A DNA stretch of 48,661 nucleotides from a virus, in IMG/VR virus record IMGVR_UViG_3300044800_000258, positions 1 to 48,661 of that record; one strand, given 5' to 3'. The translations under genes were made by a program, and so were the position numbers. A model generated the notes under the pieces. That model worked only from the letters and a program-made list of their open reading frames with translations, ran no database searches and was not told the DNA's origin. Shown here piece by piece: positions 21,942-29,535 of this stretch; the first letter of the stretch is position 1, and each line of letters opens with the position of its first letter.

Positions 21942-22559
21942 ATGGCAACAAAGAAAACCGCCCTATCACTCGCGCCCGATCCGAGGGTAACGGCCCTCAA
22001 GAGCCGCGCCACAAAGCTCCTGAAAAACTGGCAGGCCGCCGAGGTCGCCGACACGCCCAGTTTCGAGGCCGCGGGCCTTGCCGTCAAGGATGCCGTTCTT
22101 ATCCGCAAGGACCTCAAATCGCTCCTTGATCCCGAGATCCGCGCTGCCAAGGCCGACTACGATGCCAAGCGTAAAGTCTTCAAAGATGTGGATTCGGTCA
22201 TCGAAAGCGCCGAGGACTCGATCCGAGACGCCCTCTCGGCCTACGCCGCTCGACAGCGCGAGGCCCAGGAGAAGCTCGTCACAAAGGCTCTTGAAAGCGG
22301 CAAGGATGAAAAGGCCGCCGCCATCGCGGCCCGTCCCTTCGTGCCCGAAGTCCAAGGGCTCTCTTTCACCGAGCACTGGCACGCCGAAGGAAACGACATC
22401 GCGGCGCTTGCCAAGGCCGTAGCGGAAGGCAAAGTATCATCGGAGGCGCTTTCCTTCAACCTTGTCTGGCTTAACGCCATGGCGCGTTCCCTGAAGGATA
22501 ACATGGCCATTCCCGGTGTCGCGGCTGTCAAAGAGACCTCTTCAAACGTCAGAACATAG
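21942..22559 (+). CDS. Conserved phage coiled-coil protein, recombination-associated type
   Basis: 205 aa, ATG after GGAGG. Residues 1-130 are a long charged coiled coil. The C-terminal part contains GLSFTEHWHAEGNDIAALAKAV and IPGVAAVKETSSNVR, which I recognise from many phage proteins of unknown biochemical role that are encoded beside recombination and nuclease genes. Here the Sak4-like ATPase and Cas4-like nuclease lie further down the same arm. It may be a scaffold for such enzymes. Confidence 0.7.
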   Translation: MATKKTALSLAPDPRVTALKSRATKLLKNWQAAEVADTPSFEAAGLAVKDAVLIRKDLKSLLDPEIRAAKADYDAKRKVFKDVDSVIESAEDSIRDALSAYAARQREAQEKLVTKALESGKDEKAAAIAARPFVPEVQGLSFTEHWHAEGNDIAALAKAVAEGKVSSEALSFNLVWLNAMARSLKDNMAIPGVAAVKETSSNVRT

Positions 22560-22574
22560 AGAGGAGAAAAGGAA

Positions 22575-22748
22575 ATGAAAGAAAGATTCCATGGCTCGTT
22601 TGGTGGCCAGTTCAAAGAAGGAAAGGATTACGGAGACGTTGAATACCATCTCGATCAGGTCAAGAAAATGCTGGTCAACTTCAGCTTTTCTGTAACCATC
22701 GAAACTACTCCAATAGAGACGAAGGGAGGGAAAAAAGACGCTACTTGA
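22575..22748 (+). CDS. Small hypothetical protein
   Basis: 57 aa, ATG after GGAGAAAAGGA. It is polar with HGSFGGQFKEG near the N-terminus and a basic C-terminus. Its TGA overlaps the TTGACA box of the promoter at 22745. The function is unknown. Confidence 0.6.
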   Translation: MKERFHGSFGGQFKEGKDYGDVEYHLDQVKKMLVNFSFSVTIETTPIETKGGKKDAT

Positions 22749-22775
22749 CACCATAAGGCATTAGTGTGCTATACT
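22745..22775 (+). promoter_or_regulatory. Promoter before a structured leader
   Basis: Perfect TTGACA (22745-22750) and TATACT (22770-22775), with a long 19-base spacer. GTGTGC directly precedes the -10 box, as at 17975-17980. Transcription would begin at about 22782, so the 100-base stretch before the next gene would be transcribed. Confidence 0.5.
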
Positions 22776-22797
22776 CTACCTGATTCCAACGGCCACC

Positions 22798-22862
22798 GGG
22801 GCGGATGCGATAGCCAAGAGTCTGACGGCGTTGCCGATTCTCGACGCATCGTGACCCGCCCC
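22798..22862 (+). ncRNA. Structured RNA or leader element
   Basis: The 65 bases fold by eye into one long interrupted hairpin. GGGGCGG pairs with CCGCCCC (ends), ATGCG with CGCAT, and AGAGTC with GATTCT (one G-T). The tip is GGC-GTT-GCC. A 6-base bulge lies on the 3' side. It is between a promoter and a gene whose ribosome site is weak, so it may be a small RNA or a regulatory leader. It matches no riboswitch or ribozyme consensus that I know. Confidence 0.45.
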
Positions 22863-22885
22863 ACTTCTAAAAGGCGGACCATAAC

Positions 22886-23059
22886 ATGAGAGTTATACTT
22901 GCCATTGTGTCCACCATTGCTTTTTCATTCGCCATTGTGTTTGCCGCCAGCGCTGTTGTCCTCGCTGTGCTCGTCATTGTTGGCTTTCTCTGCGAGGCGC
23001 TAAAAAGTGCGCGCACCAAGATCCGCGATATGGCGGGGAAAAGAAAGGCAGGCCTGTAA
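22886..23059 (+). CDS. Small membrane protein
   Basis: 57 aa. Residues 2-36 are hydrophobic (VILAIVSTIAFSFAIVF, then AVVLAVLVIVGFLC), enough for one long or two short membrane helices; the tail is basic. The stop TAA abuts the ATG of the DUF115-like gene, so they are probably co-translated and may act together at the membrane. The ribosome site is weak. Confidence 0.6.
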   Translation: MRVILAIVSTIAFSFAIVFAASAVVLAVLVIVGFLCEALKSARTKIRDMAGKRKAGL

Positions 23060-24217
23060 ATGGAACTCACCGACAAGCAGAAAGCCTCAGTTGCCCAGTG
23101 GAACTCTCTCGGCGCCCAGATTACCGAGAACGCCATGAGGAACTTTCTAGTTTCGTGGTTTTCCAACGTCCGATCTCTCATAAAAGCGGGCTTTGCTATT
23201 CACAGCGTCGAGGAGCTTGCCTCTCGGCTCTCCGTCTACCGCACCTTTACCGTCCTTGGCTCCGGCCCCTCGATCCCCGCCATCGCAAGGCGCTTCCCGA
23301 GGCCCCATGAGGCGATCCTCTGCGGCCCTACTTGCGCGGGCGCCTTGGAACGCGAAGGCATACGCCCGGCGGCGATCATAGTCGCCGACAGCGATCCTCA
23401 GCAATACCAGCACATCTTGGAGTCAAGGCTCTTTTCTCCCGAAACCCTTGACGTGGTGCTGCCTGTGACCGCCGACCCCTTGTGGTACAGCGACGAGAGC
23501 ATCCTTGATCGAGACCACCTGTTTTTTTACCTGCCCTATCTCGACATGATGGGCGACACCGACATTGGCTTCAATCACATCTTTAAGAGCCTTTTCCCCG
23601 AGGTCCATCGCTGGGTAGCACAGGCCGGAAGCGTGGGAAACCTTGCTTTGAACATCGCCGATATGTGCTGCGGAGACTCCCCTGACAAGCGCCTTTACAT
23701 CGGCCTTGACTGCTCCTGGATCAAAGGGGGGCCTTCCCGCGCTCCGCTTCGATTCGATCCATCGAAACATACCAAGATCCTGCAGGACTTCTGGGCCTTC
23801 TATGAGAAGCCCTGCGCCGATCTCGCCGAGCTTCCCTTTCAAGGCGAGACGATCCAGACAGATCTTGTCTCGCTGGGATACGCCATCAATCTCTTCTACA
23901 TTATACACTCTTCGGAGCGCGACATCCCTTTCAAAAAGCGCCGCTTTGCCCTCATCACCGACGCTTCAAAGCTCTACCGCGCGACTTCACCAAACATCAT
24001 GATGCCTTTTGTTCTTCCTGAAGACACAGCCTCTATTGTCTCCCCTGAGCGCGAAGAGGCTTGGGCCTACAAGGTGCTTCTTGGTCTCATTGAGGTCTCG
24101 AACAATCTTCTTGAACGTTTGAAAAAGGAGAAAGCAAATGCCGAAGACAAAACCTCTGTGGAAACCGGATTGGGCGAAGGCCCCGAAGGGGACGGTGGGG
24201 GCAAGCTTCAATCCTGA
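23060..24217 (+). CDS. DUF115 / MptE-like protein
   Basis: 385 aa. Residues 62-71 (TFTVLGSGPS) are the hallmark (V/L)-G-x-GPS nucleotide-binding loop of DUF115. They are followed by PHEAILCGPTCAGAL, EGIRPAAIIVADSDP and AQAGSVGNLALNIADM, which fit the family's usual order. DUF115 includes archaeal 6-hydroxymethyl-dihydropterin pyrophosphokinase (MptE) and glycosyltransferase-like flagellin modification proteins. Which substrate is used here cannot be told. The gene follows a small membrane protein and leads a cluster with a Cas4-like nuclease, a methyltransferase and two radical SAM enzymes. The last about 27 codons overlap the next gene. Confidence 0.7.
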   Translation: MELTDKQKASVAQWNSLGAQITENAMRNFLVSWFSNVRSLIKAGFAIHSVEELASRLSVYRTFTVLGSGPSIPAIARRFPRPHEAILCGPTCAGALEREGIRPAAIIVADSDPQQYQHILESRLFSPETLDVVLPVTADPLWYSDESILDRDHLFFYLPYLDMMGDTDIGFNHIFKSLFPEVHRWVAQAGSVGNLALNIADMCCGDSPDKRLYIGLDCSWIKGGPSRAPLRFDPSKHTKILQDFWAFYEKPCADLAELPFQGETIQTDLVSLGYAINLFYIIHSSERDIPFKKRRFALITDASKLYRATSPNIMMPFVLPEDTASIVSPEREEAWAYKVLLGLIEVSNNLLERLKKEKANAEDKTSVETGLGEGPEGDGGGKLQS

Positions 24218-24401
24218 CGGCAAATACTGGTTTTGGTCCGTTCATCCCGAAGTAAAGGGCTCCGAGGAAAAGCCCTGGCTCCAGCTCTGGAGAGGCCCTG
24301 TAGCCCGTGAAGGCTACACCTTTGGCGGGCTCGTCCCCCCAGGCACCCACAAGGCTTCATGGAAAGACTCTTGGATTTCCAATCCGAAGGCAGGCAAATG
24401 A
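24138..24401 (+). CDS. Small Trp-rich protein overlapping the DUF115 gene
   Basis: 87 aa from an ATG with AAAGGAG at 7 bases, 80 bases before the DUF115 gene ends. It has nine Trp and many Pro and Lys (PLWKPDWAKAPKG; WLQLWRGP). No family is recognised. The N-terminal segment overprints the Glu/Gly-rich tail of DUF115, which is probably the less constrained of the two. Confidence 0.6.
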   Translation: MPKTKPLWKPDWAKAPKGTVGASFNPDGKYWFWSVHPEVKGSEEKPWLQLWRGPVAREGYTFGGLVPPGTHKASWKDSWISNPKAGK

Positions 24402-24670
24402 TGGAATCAAAGGATTATATCGCTCACGAACTTAATGTTGAGGTCATCCGTGAGGATGAGCGACAGAGAATACGACAGTGGATTCTTAGGACGCGCCTTA
24501 TAGACAAAGATACGATACTTAATCATCTTAGCCGTTGTTGTGCGCCAAAGTTGTTGGAGACGATAGAATATCCTCCAACCAATGATACCACTGTGGTTTT
24601 TACTATCAATACCCTCATAACCGCCGTGAACGATTTGATTAGAAAAGTAGAATATTGGGAGATCAAGTGA
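24398..24670 (+). CDS. Small helical protein
   Basis: 90 aa from the ATG at 24398 (ATGA overlap); a second ATG follows immediately. It is helical and charged (VEVIREDERQRIRQWILRTR). By eye its DNA is more AT-rich than the flanking genes. The function is unknown. Its stop overlaps the GTG of the nuclease gene. Confidence 0.55.
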   Translation: MMESKDYIAHELNVEVIREDERQRIRQWILRTRLIDKDTILNHLSRCCAPKLLETIEYPPTNDTTVVFTINTLITAVNDLIRKVEYWEIK

Positions 24671-25599
24671 AGCCTTCCCGAAGCGCATCAAGCGCGGGTT
24701 TTCACTTCCACAACCGCTTTGCCTGCTGCCAGAGGAAAGGCTATATCAGCTTCGGCCCCCCGCGCTTTGAGCCGATGTTCGTCGCCGCGCCTTTGCTGGT
24801 GGGCGGGGCTTTCCATGCAGGCAAGGCCGAGTTCTATCGCACAGGAAAGGAAAAGCAAGCCTTGAGGCTCGTACGCGACGAGCTGATGGAAAGGAAGAAA
24901 GAGTTCTTCGACCGTGACGAGTATCTCTCAGCCCTTGATCGCACACCTGCCATGCTCTCCTCTTGGATAGCGGAGTTCGGAAAGGACGACCTGAAGTATC
25001 TTGACATCATCGACGTGGAGCGTTCGATCAGGGTTCCCTTTCCCGGCAAGCCCAACTGGCACTTCACGATGCGCCTTGATATGATCGCCGAGGACCGCTT
25101 TGGAAATCTCCTGATCTTTGAGACCAAGACTTCAAGCTGGTCGATCACATCGACCCTTATCAACATCCAATATGGGGATCAGGTGACAGGCTACTGGTGG
25201 GGAGCGGAGAAGCATTACAAGCGGAAGATCGCCGCCGTTGTTCCTGACATCACTTTCTTTTCCAAGAATGCCGCCGATGCCAAGGCGATCAAGAATCACA
25301 GGGCCGAGTTTGTCTATCGGGAGCCTGCGGACATCCAATTTTTTGCCCGGAGCACAATGCAGCAAGCTTCAGAGATCACGCAGAAGATGAAGGCAGTCTA
25401 CGCGGGGCGCGATCCCGCGATCTTTTCCCGCAACGGCTACTACTGCAACGCCTACAACCGGCCGTGCGAGTTCGCCGACATCTGCCGCATGGACCTGACC
25501 GCCAAATCGAAAGTTCCCAACGGCTTCCGCCGTAGGGCGGGAAAGTTCAAGATACCAGAGATTTTCGAGCCTCTCGAAGACGCTGTGGCAGGAAGTTAG
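24667..25599 (+). CDS. Cas4-like PD-(D/E)xK exonuclease
   Basis: 310 aa from the GTG at 24667 (GTGA overlap, GGAG at 5 bases). The core is RLDMIAED (about residues 134-141) followed by IFETKTS (about 149-155), the D...ExK catalytic motif of the RecB/Cas4 nuclease family. A QYGDQVTGYWWG helix follows. Cys residues near the N-terminus (FACCQRKG) and the C-terminal C-x5-C-x5-C at about 259-271 match the four-Cys iron-sulphur cluster of Cas4/AddB-type nucleases. It likely resects DNA for recombination with the Sak4-like protein. No CRISPR array is present, so a role in spacer acquisition is not indicated. Confidence 0.75.
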   Translation: MKPSRSASSAGFHFHNRFACCQRKGYISFGPPRFEPMFVAAPLLVGGAFHAGKAEFYRTGKEKQALRLVRDELMERKKEFFDRDEYLSALDRTPAMLSSWIAEFGKDDLKYLDIIDVERSIRVPFPGKPNWHFTMRLDMIAEDRFGNLLIFETKTSSWSITSTLINIQYGDQVTGYWWGAEKHYKRKIAAVVPDITFFSKNAADAKAIKNHRAEFVYREPADIQFFARSTMQQASEITQKMKAVYAGRDPAIFSRNGYYCNAYNRPCEFADICRMDLTAKSKVPNGFRRRAGKFKIPEIFEPLEDAVAGS

Positions 25600-25610
25600 G
25601 AGGGAAAGAG

Positions 25611-25766
25611 ATGATAGTAGCCATACTTATTGCCCTTTGGATTTCTGGAGGAATAATGGGGGCAGCATTGCTTAACAACAATTGGTCGATTCTTATATCT
25701 TTTGCGACACTATTCAGCGCAGCCGCAGCTCTTTGGATTTGGGTAGAGAGATCAGACAAAGGCTGA
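25611..25766 (+). CDS. Two-helix membrane miniprotein
   Basis: 51 aa, ATG after AGGAGGG. Two hydrophobic helices (residues 2-21 and 26-45) are joined by NNNW, ending in ERSDKG. It is probably an inner membrane protein; superinfection exclusion or host-interaction proteins are often of this kind, but nothing is specific here. Confidence 0.55.
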   Translation: MIVAILIALWISGGIMGAALLNNNWSILISFATLFSAAAALWIWVERSDKG

Positions 25767-25770
25767 AGCC

Positions 25771-26043
25771 GTGGAAAGCAATCGCCTGACAGGCTGCGAG
25801 CATCGGGATGAGTTCCTGCAAGAGATGGGATTCTCGGCGCTGGAGATCGCCCGTGTGGCCGCCATGCGAGGCCGCTCCCGCGGGCAGGGAAGCCGAGTGG
25901 ACATCTTTGCGCTTCCGAAGCTTTTCAGCCGCTACAATTCCTTCCACAAAAAGTGCTACGTGGAGGTGTTCGGGGATGCCGCCGCCGAGGCGATCTTTGG
26001 TTTTGGCCCATGGCTTGGGAAAGCGCGCAGAGGGGATAAATGA
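25771..26043 (+). CDS. Small hypothetical protein
   Basis: 90 aa from a GTG 4 bases after the previous stop; the ribosome site is poor and coupling is likely. LTGCEHRDEFLQEMGF and ALEIARVAAMRGR suggest a small helical protein, possibly DNA-binding. No family is recognised. Confidence 0.55.
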   Translation: MESNRLTGCEHRDEFLQEMGFSALEIARVAAMRGRSRGQGSRVDIFALPKLFSRYNSFHKKCYVEVFGDAAAEAIFGFGPWLGKARRGDK

Positions 26044-26044
26044 A

Positions 26045-26269
26045 ATGAGCAAGAACGCCAGGGTACCGGCGTTTCCTTCAGCGAATGAAATCAAATTGGG
26101 GGATTATACAACGACAGGTTATCCCGGCCTCACTAAGCGGGAATGGTTCGCAGGGATGGCGTTGTGTGGAATGAAAGCACACGGAACAGGTGCCCTTTTT
26201 GAATCAGAGGTTGCCGTGATTGCTTACCAATACGCTGACGCCATGATAGAAGAAGGAAGCAAGGAATGA
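26045..26269 (+). CDS. Small hypothetical protein
   Basis: 74 aa from the ATG at 26045, behind AGGGG. Contains TKREWFAGMALCGMKAHG and an acidic helix near the C-terminus. A motif of this kind (TKREWFAGMAL) is common in small phage and prophage proteins of unknown function. It overlaps the next gene by ATGA. Confidence 0.65.
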   Translation: MSKNARVPAFPSANEIKLGDYTTTGYPGLTKREWFAGMALCGMKAHGTGALFESEVAVIAYQYADAMIEEGSKE

Positions 26270-26526
26270 AGGCCATGGTTGACCTCGCCCGCAATGACCC
26301 CGACTTCATTATCGAGTGCGACGGGGCAAGGATTCAGGATCCGCGGTTCGTCCTTTTCAAGAGAGTGAGCCTCTTCCGCTATCTCTGGATCAAGCTTGTT
26401 ATTTGGTGCTACGATGCTTGCAAGGATTGGCTGCGAAAGCAGGAAGACCTTGAGGCGGGGGCGGGTTTTGACTTCCCCCGCAAGGAACGCTTCTGGAAAC
26501 GATATTGGGCGGGGGCAAAGCGATGA
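26266..26526 (+). CDS. Small hypothetical protein
   Basis: 86 aa, ATGA overlaps at both ends. It has an Asp/Arg-rich N-terminus (DLARNDPDFIIECDGARI), an aromatic hydrophobic stretch (YLWIKLVIWCYDACKDWL) that might touch the membrane, and a basic C-terminus. It is not recognised. Confidence 0.55.
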   Translation: MKAMVDLARNDPDFIIECDGARIQDPRFVLFKRVSLFRYLWIKLVIWCYDACKDWLRKQEDLEAGAGFDFPRKERFWKRYWAGAKR

Positions 26527-27110
26527 GAAAGATGCGGGAGGCGAACAAGCTCTACGACATCGGAAGCGAGCAGCGCACAGGCCTTGTTGCCATGTGCGAG
26601 TGGCTGGAGCATCGCTATCCTACCGGCAAATGGACCCTCGTTGAGATTGGAACCTACATTGGAGAGTCGGCGGTGATCTTCTCGCGCTACTTCAAGCGCG
26701 TCATCACCATAGATCCTTGGGAGCCGATCTTCATGAAGTCGGTAGCTTCCGACAAAAATGTGGATGTTTCCGACATAGAGAATGCGCTTCTCGATAACAT
26801 CAGGTGGCTGAGTAGCATCCAGTTCATCAAGGCTCCTTCGATCCTCGCTGCCCAAAGCTTTGAGCCCCGAAGCGTTGATGTAGTCTACATCGACGGCTGG
26901 CATAGGGTTATTCCCGCTGCACTCGACATCGTGACATGGCTTCCGAAAATCAAGTTCGGAGGATTCATTGCGGGCCATGACTACTCCACGATGCACTACA
27001 ACGAGGTGATCCCCGCGGTCCGTTATGTGCTTTCAAGCCCCGACCAGGTGTTTCCTGACTCCAGTTGGTTAAAGCAAGTCGAAAGGTTTCCCAACAGGAG
27101 TTCCCAATGA
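26523..27110 (+). CDS. Class I SAM-dependent methyltransferase (Methyltransf_24-like)
   Basis: 195 aa from the ATG at 26523 (ATGA overlap). The glycine loop EIGTYIGESA (41-50) and the acidic end of strand 2 (ITIDPW, D64) form the SAM site. VDVVYIDGWHRV (about 119-130) and FGGFIAGHDY follow as in Methyltransf_24 enzymes, which methylate O or N of small molecules, sugars or peptides. There is no DPPY-type DNA-methylase motif. It is coupled upstream to small genes and downstream, through a 20-codon micro-ORF, to two radical SAM genes, so it probably acts on the same product. Confidence 0.75.
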   Translation: MRKMREANKLYDIGSEQRTGLVAMCEWLEHRYPTGKWTLVEIGTYIGESAVIFSRYFKRVITIDPWEPIFMKSVASDKNVDVSDIENALLDNIRWLSSIQFIKAPSILAAQSFEPRSVDVVYIDGWHRVIPAALDIVTWLPKIKFGGFIAGHDYSTMHYNEVIPAVRYVLSSPDQVFPDSSWLKQVERFPNRSSQ

Positions 27111-27169
27111 GATTCGCCAAAGGTGTCGCTTTGGACAAGGGCTCTCCGCGCCGCGAGGCATCCCGATGA
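27107..27169 (+). CDS. 20-residue micro-ORF between methyltransferase and radical SAM genes
   Basis: ATG at 27107 overlaps the methyltransferase stop (ATGA) and its own TGA overlaps the radical SAM ATG (ATGA). The peptide is MRFAKGVALDKGSPRREASR, with no Cys, basic. It may simply carry ribosomes between the two genes, or it may be a peptide product. At this length coding status cannot be proved from sequence. Confidence 0.35.
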   Translation: MRFAKGVALDKGSPRREASR

Positions 27170-28149
27170 GATCGCCCTATTTTGTTGTGACTGAATTGAC
27201 TACTCGCTGCCAGCTGAAGTGCAAGGGATGCTTCTCCTCGCCCGAGGACTATCCCAAAGGGGACATGGACTTCGACTTCTACAAGAGCATCATCGATCGC
27301 ATCGATCCAAGGACAATGAGGCTCAACGAGTATGCCAACGGAGAGCCTCTCCTCCATCCGAGAGTAACCGAGATGGTGGAATACGCGACCGCAAAAGGGA
27401 TCGTCAACTATATCACTACCAACGGAATGATATGGAATGAGGACCTTTTCAGGTTCATCTTTACCCATTCCAATCTCTGCTACCAGCTTGTAGTGAGCCT
27501 TGACGGGCTTCCTGGCTTTGAGTCCAGAAGCATCGAGCTTTGCAGGCCAGGAAGCAATCGGGCGAAAATCCTTGATAACATCGCTCGCCTTCGCATGTTG
27601 AAGTGGTCCTTGGGATCAAAGACAGACCTGATTATCAAGGCCTGCGAGCGCGGCCAGGACTACGAGGAGATCGAGAACATCATTTCCTACTGGCTTTCGC
27701 AACCGGGAATTGACGTTGTGACCATAGGAAGGCTTTTCACCAGCTACTACCAAGAGCCCATGCGGATCTATCCCTGCCAGTACAGCGATGACCGTTTCAT
27801 GCTTATCCGCTGGAACGGCGAGATTGCTGTCTGCATGTACCACCCCGATGTGATGAGCAAGGGGGCCATCCCCATTGGCACGCTTGACAAGACCACGCCG
27901 TTGCTTGACTTCTACAACAACGAGGCATATACCTCTTTTCGCAGGCGGCAGGCCATGGGAGATTTCCCAGAGCCCTGCGCCCACTGCGGCATCAGTTACA
28001 CGGGGACAGGATGGAGAGGGGTGATGCGCTTCAGGGACAAGCGCCTTATCCAGAAGGATATCTACGTCCGAGGCGACCATTATAATACGCATCACAGCTT
28101 GGCGAACAAAGGAAAGCCCGACTCGGAGTATGGATACAAACCGTTATGA
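27166..28149 (+). CDS. Radical SAM enzyme with SPASM/twitch-like C-terminus
   Basis: 327 aa. The radical SAM cluster motif is C15-x3-C19-x2-C22 (CQLKCKGC). NEYANGEPLLHP replaces the usual GGEP SAM-binding loop, and YITTNGM and VVSLDG follow as in the TIM-barrel core. Near the C-terminus C-x13-G-x4-C (PCQYSDD...NGEIAVC, about residues 204-223) and C-x2-C (CAHC, about 271-274) match an auxiliary iron-sulphur domain, though the last SPASM Cys pairs are missing, so a twitch-type domain is likelier. Such enzymes modify peptides, sugars or nucleosides by radical chemistry. The substrate is unknown. Confidence 0.8.
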   Translation: MRSPYFVVTELTTRCQLKCKGCFSSPEDYPKGDMDFDFYKSIIDRIDPRTMRLNEYANGEPLLHPRVTEMVEYATAKGIVNYITTNGMIWNEDLFRFIFTHSNLCYQLVVSLDGLPGFESRSIELCRPGSNRAKILDNIARLRMLKWSLGSKTDLIIKACERGQDYEEIENIISYWLSQPGIDVVTIGRLFTSYYQEPMRIYPCQYSDDRFMLIRWNGEIAVCMYHPDVMSKGAIPIGTLDKTTPLLDFYNNEAYTSFRRRQAMGDFPEPCAHCGISYTGTGWRGVMRFRDKRLIQKDIYVRGDHYNTHHSLANKGKPDSEYGYKPL

Positions 28150-29294
28150 CTCTCATACGGCTTCCCGACGCGCCCCTTGACGGCTCAAAGAGAACCTTCA
28201 CGCCGCCAGTCGGCCTTTGGACTATACGCGAGGTGTCCCCGTGCCGAGTGATCGATATGAATGTCGAGGATGCCGATGACGTGCGGGATGACGTGGTGGG
28301 ATACTCGCTGCATTTTCCCTCGCAAGAGCGCTACCTTCGATTCACGCACAGCTTCGTAACAGCAAAGCACGAGATCATCGGCGGCCCGCACGGAGGGCTC
28401 CTGAAGATCGAGGGTATGGAGAGCCATTACGGACCGGGTGAGGCGTACTTTCTCGGGAAGGACATCGGCTTCTCATCCCTGCCCTACCCGCGCTTCAGGA
28501 CGGAAGAGATGATTCCCTACTGGGAAGAATACAGGCCCTTTGGCTTGTCGACAAAGACCGCTCGATGGATGCCTGTGGAGTTCTCGCGCGGATGCCCCAA
28601 TGCGTGCCGCTTCTGCTCCTCGCCGAGCTTCTGGGGCCGCTGGCAGGGAAAGGACTTTCCTCTTGTTGCCGAGTATCTCATGTGGCTTCAAAACCGCCAC
28701 GAGGTAAGCGAGATCATCGTCCTTGACGACAACATCAGTACGGAGCGGGATTACTTCCTTTTGCTGTTGGCCCTTTTTGCGCGGCGGGGGATAACGTGGT
28801 CGGCGCCGAACGGCATTTATGCGCGAATGCTTCTTGATCCCAAGGTTTTCTTCGCCCTTGCCGAGTCGAACTGCCATTCCCTGTCCCTTCCCTTTGAGGC
28901 GGGAAGCAAGGAGAGCGCCCACCTGATGGGGCTTGGAAAAAAGTGGCTTTCCTTTGAAGAGTCGCTTTCCTTGACCGAAAGCCTGAAGGAAGAAGACATA
29001 CGGGTAACAGGGTTCTTCGTCATCGGCTATCCCGGCGAGACCAAGGAGAACGTAAAGGAGACACTTGACTTTGCCAATGCCCTTCCCTTGGATGAGCGTT
29101 ATATCTATTTTGCCACCCCGTATCGAGGCACAAAGCTGTACAATCTCTGCGTCTCGAATAACTACATCGAGGCGCCGCTTGACACAGCGACGTACAAAAC
29201 ACCCGTCATATCAACGCCGTGGCTCTCGCGCGGGAGGCTGCTTGCCCTCTGGCAGGAAGACCGCGATAAGGCTCTTGAAAGGAAGAAAGCATGA
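28146..29294 (+). CDS. Second radical SAM enzyme (B12-domain-like N-terminus)
   Basis: 382 aa, ATGA overlap with the first radical SAM gene. Residues 20-120 resemble a Rossmann cobalamin-binding domain (PPVGLWTIREV, VGYSLHF, IIGGPHGGL), but the Asp-x-His-x2-Gly motif that binds cobalamin is absent. The radical SAM motif is C150-x3-C154-x2-C157 (RGCPNACRFCSS). EIIVLDDNIST, LSLPFEAGSKES and TGFFVIGYPGET are typical of class B/MiaB-like barrels. It is probably a methyl- or carbon-transferring or ring-forming enzyme acting with the upstream partner. The pair with the methyltransferase and DUF115 suggests a multi-step small-molecule or nucleotide modification. Confidence 0.75.
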   Translation: MTLIRLPDAPLDGSKRTFTPPVGLWTIREVSPCRVIDMNVEDADDVRDDVVGYSLHFPSQERYLRFTHSFVTAKHEIIGGPHGGLLKIEGMESHYGPGEAYFLGKDIGFSSLPYPRFRTEEMIPYWEEYRPFGLSTKTARWMPVEFSRGCPNACRFCSSPSFWGRWQGKDFPLVAEYLMWLQNRHEVSEIIVLDDNISTERDYFLLLLALFARRGITWSAPNGIYARMLLDPKVFFALAESNCHSLSLPFEAGSKESAHLMGLGKKWLSFEESLSLTESLKEEDIRVTGFFVIGYPGETKENVKETLDFANALPLDERYIYFATPYRGTKLYNLCVSNNYIEAPLDTATYKTPVISTPWLSRGRLLALWQEDRDKALERKKA

Positions 29295-29533
29295 CACTTG
29301 AGATCATTGAGAGAAGCGGACCTCCTGGACCGGAATTGAGAGACGACTTCTGCGAAGCGGTAAGCGCGCGCCTTTCACAACCGAGGAACTACAACCTTCG
29401 TGAGATCAAGTTCCAGCGCAATCTCTACTACAAGGGCATCAGCACCTATTCCAATAAGAGTTCCGCTCCGGAGACGGACTTAAAGCCCTCCGATTTTATG
29501 GGGGACTACATAGCTTTCATTTTGTGGGAGTAG
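29291..29533 (+). CDS. Small hypothetical protein, end of the radical SAM run
   Basis: 80 aa, ATGA overlap with the second radical SAM gene. A polar sequence with Pro/Arg-rich stretches (SGPPGPELRDDFCEAV) and a hydrophobic C-terminal strand (DYIAFILWE). No motif; it may assist the enzymes. Confidence 0.55.
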   Translation: MTLEIIERSGPPGPELRDDFCEAVSARLSQPRNYNLREIKFQRNLYYKGISTYSNKSSAPETDLKPSDFMGDYIAFILWE

Positions 29534-29535
29534 AC

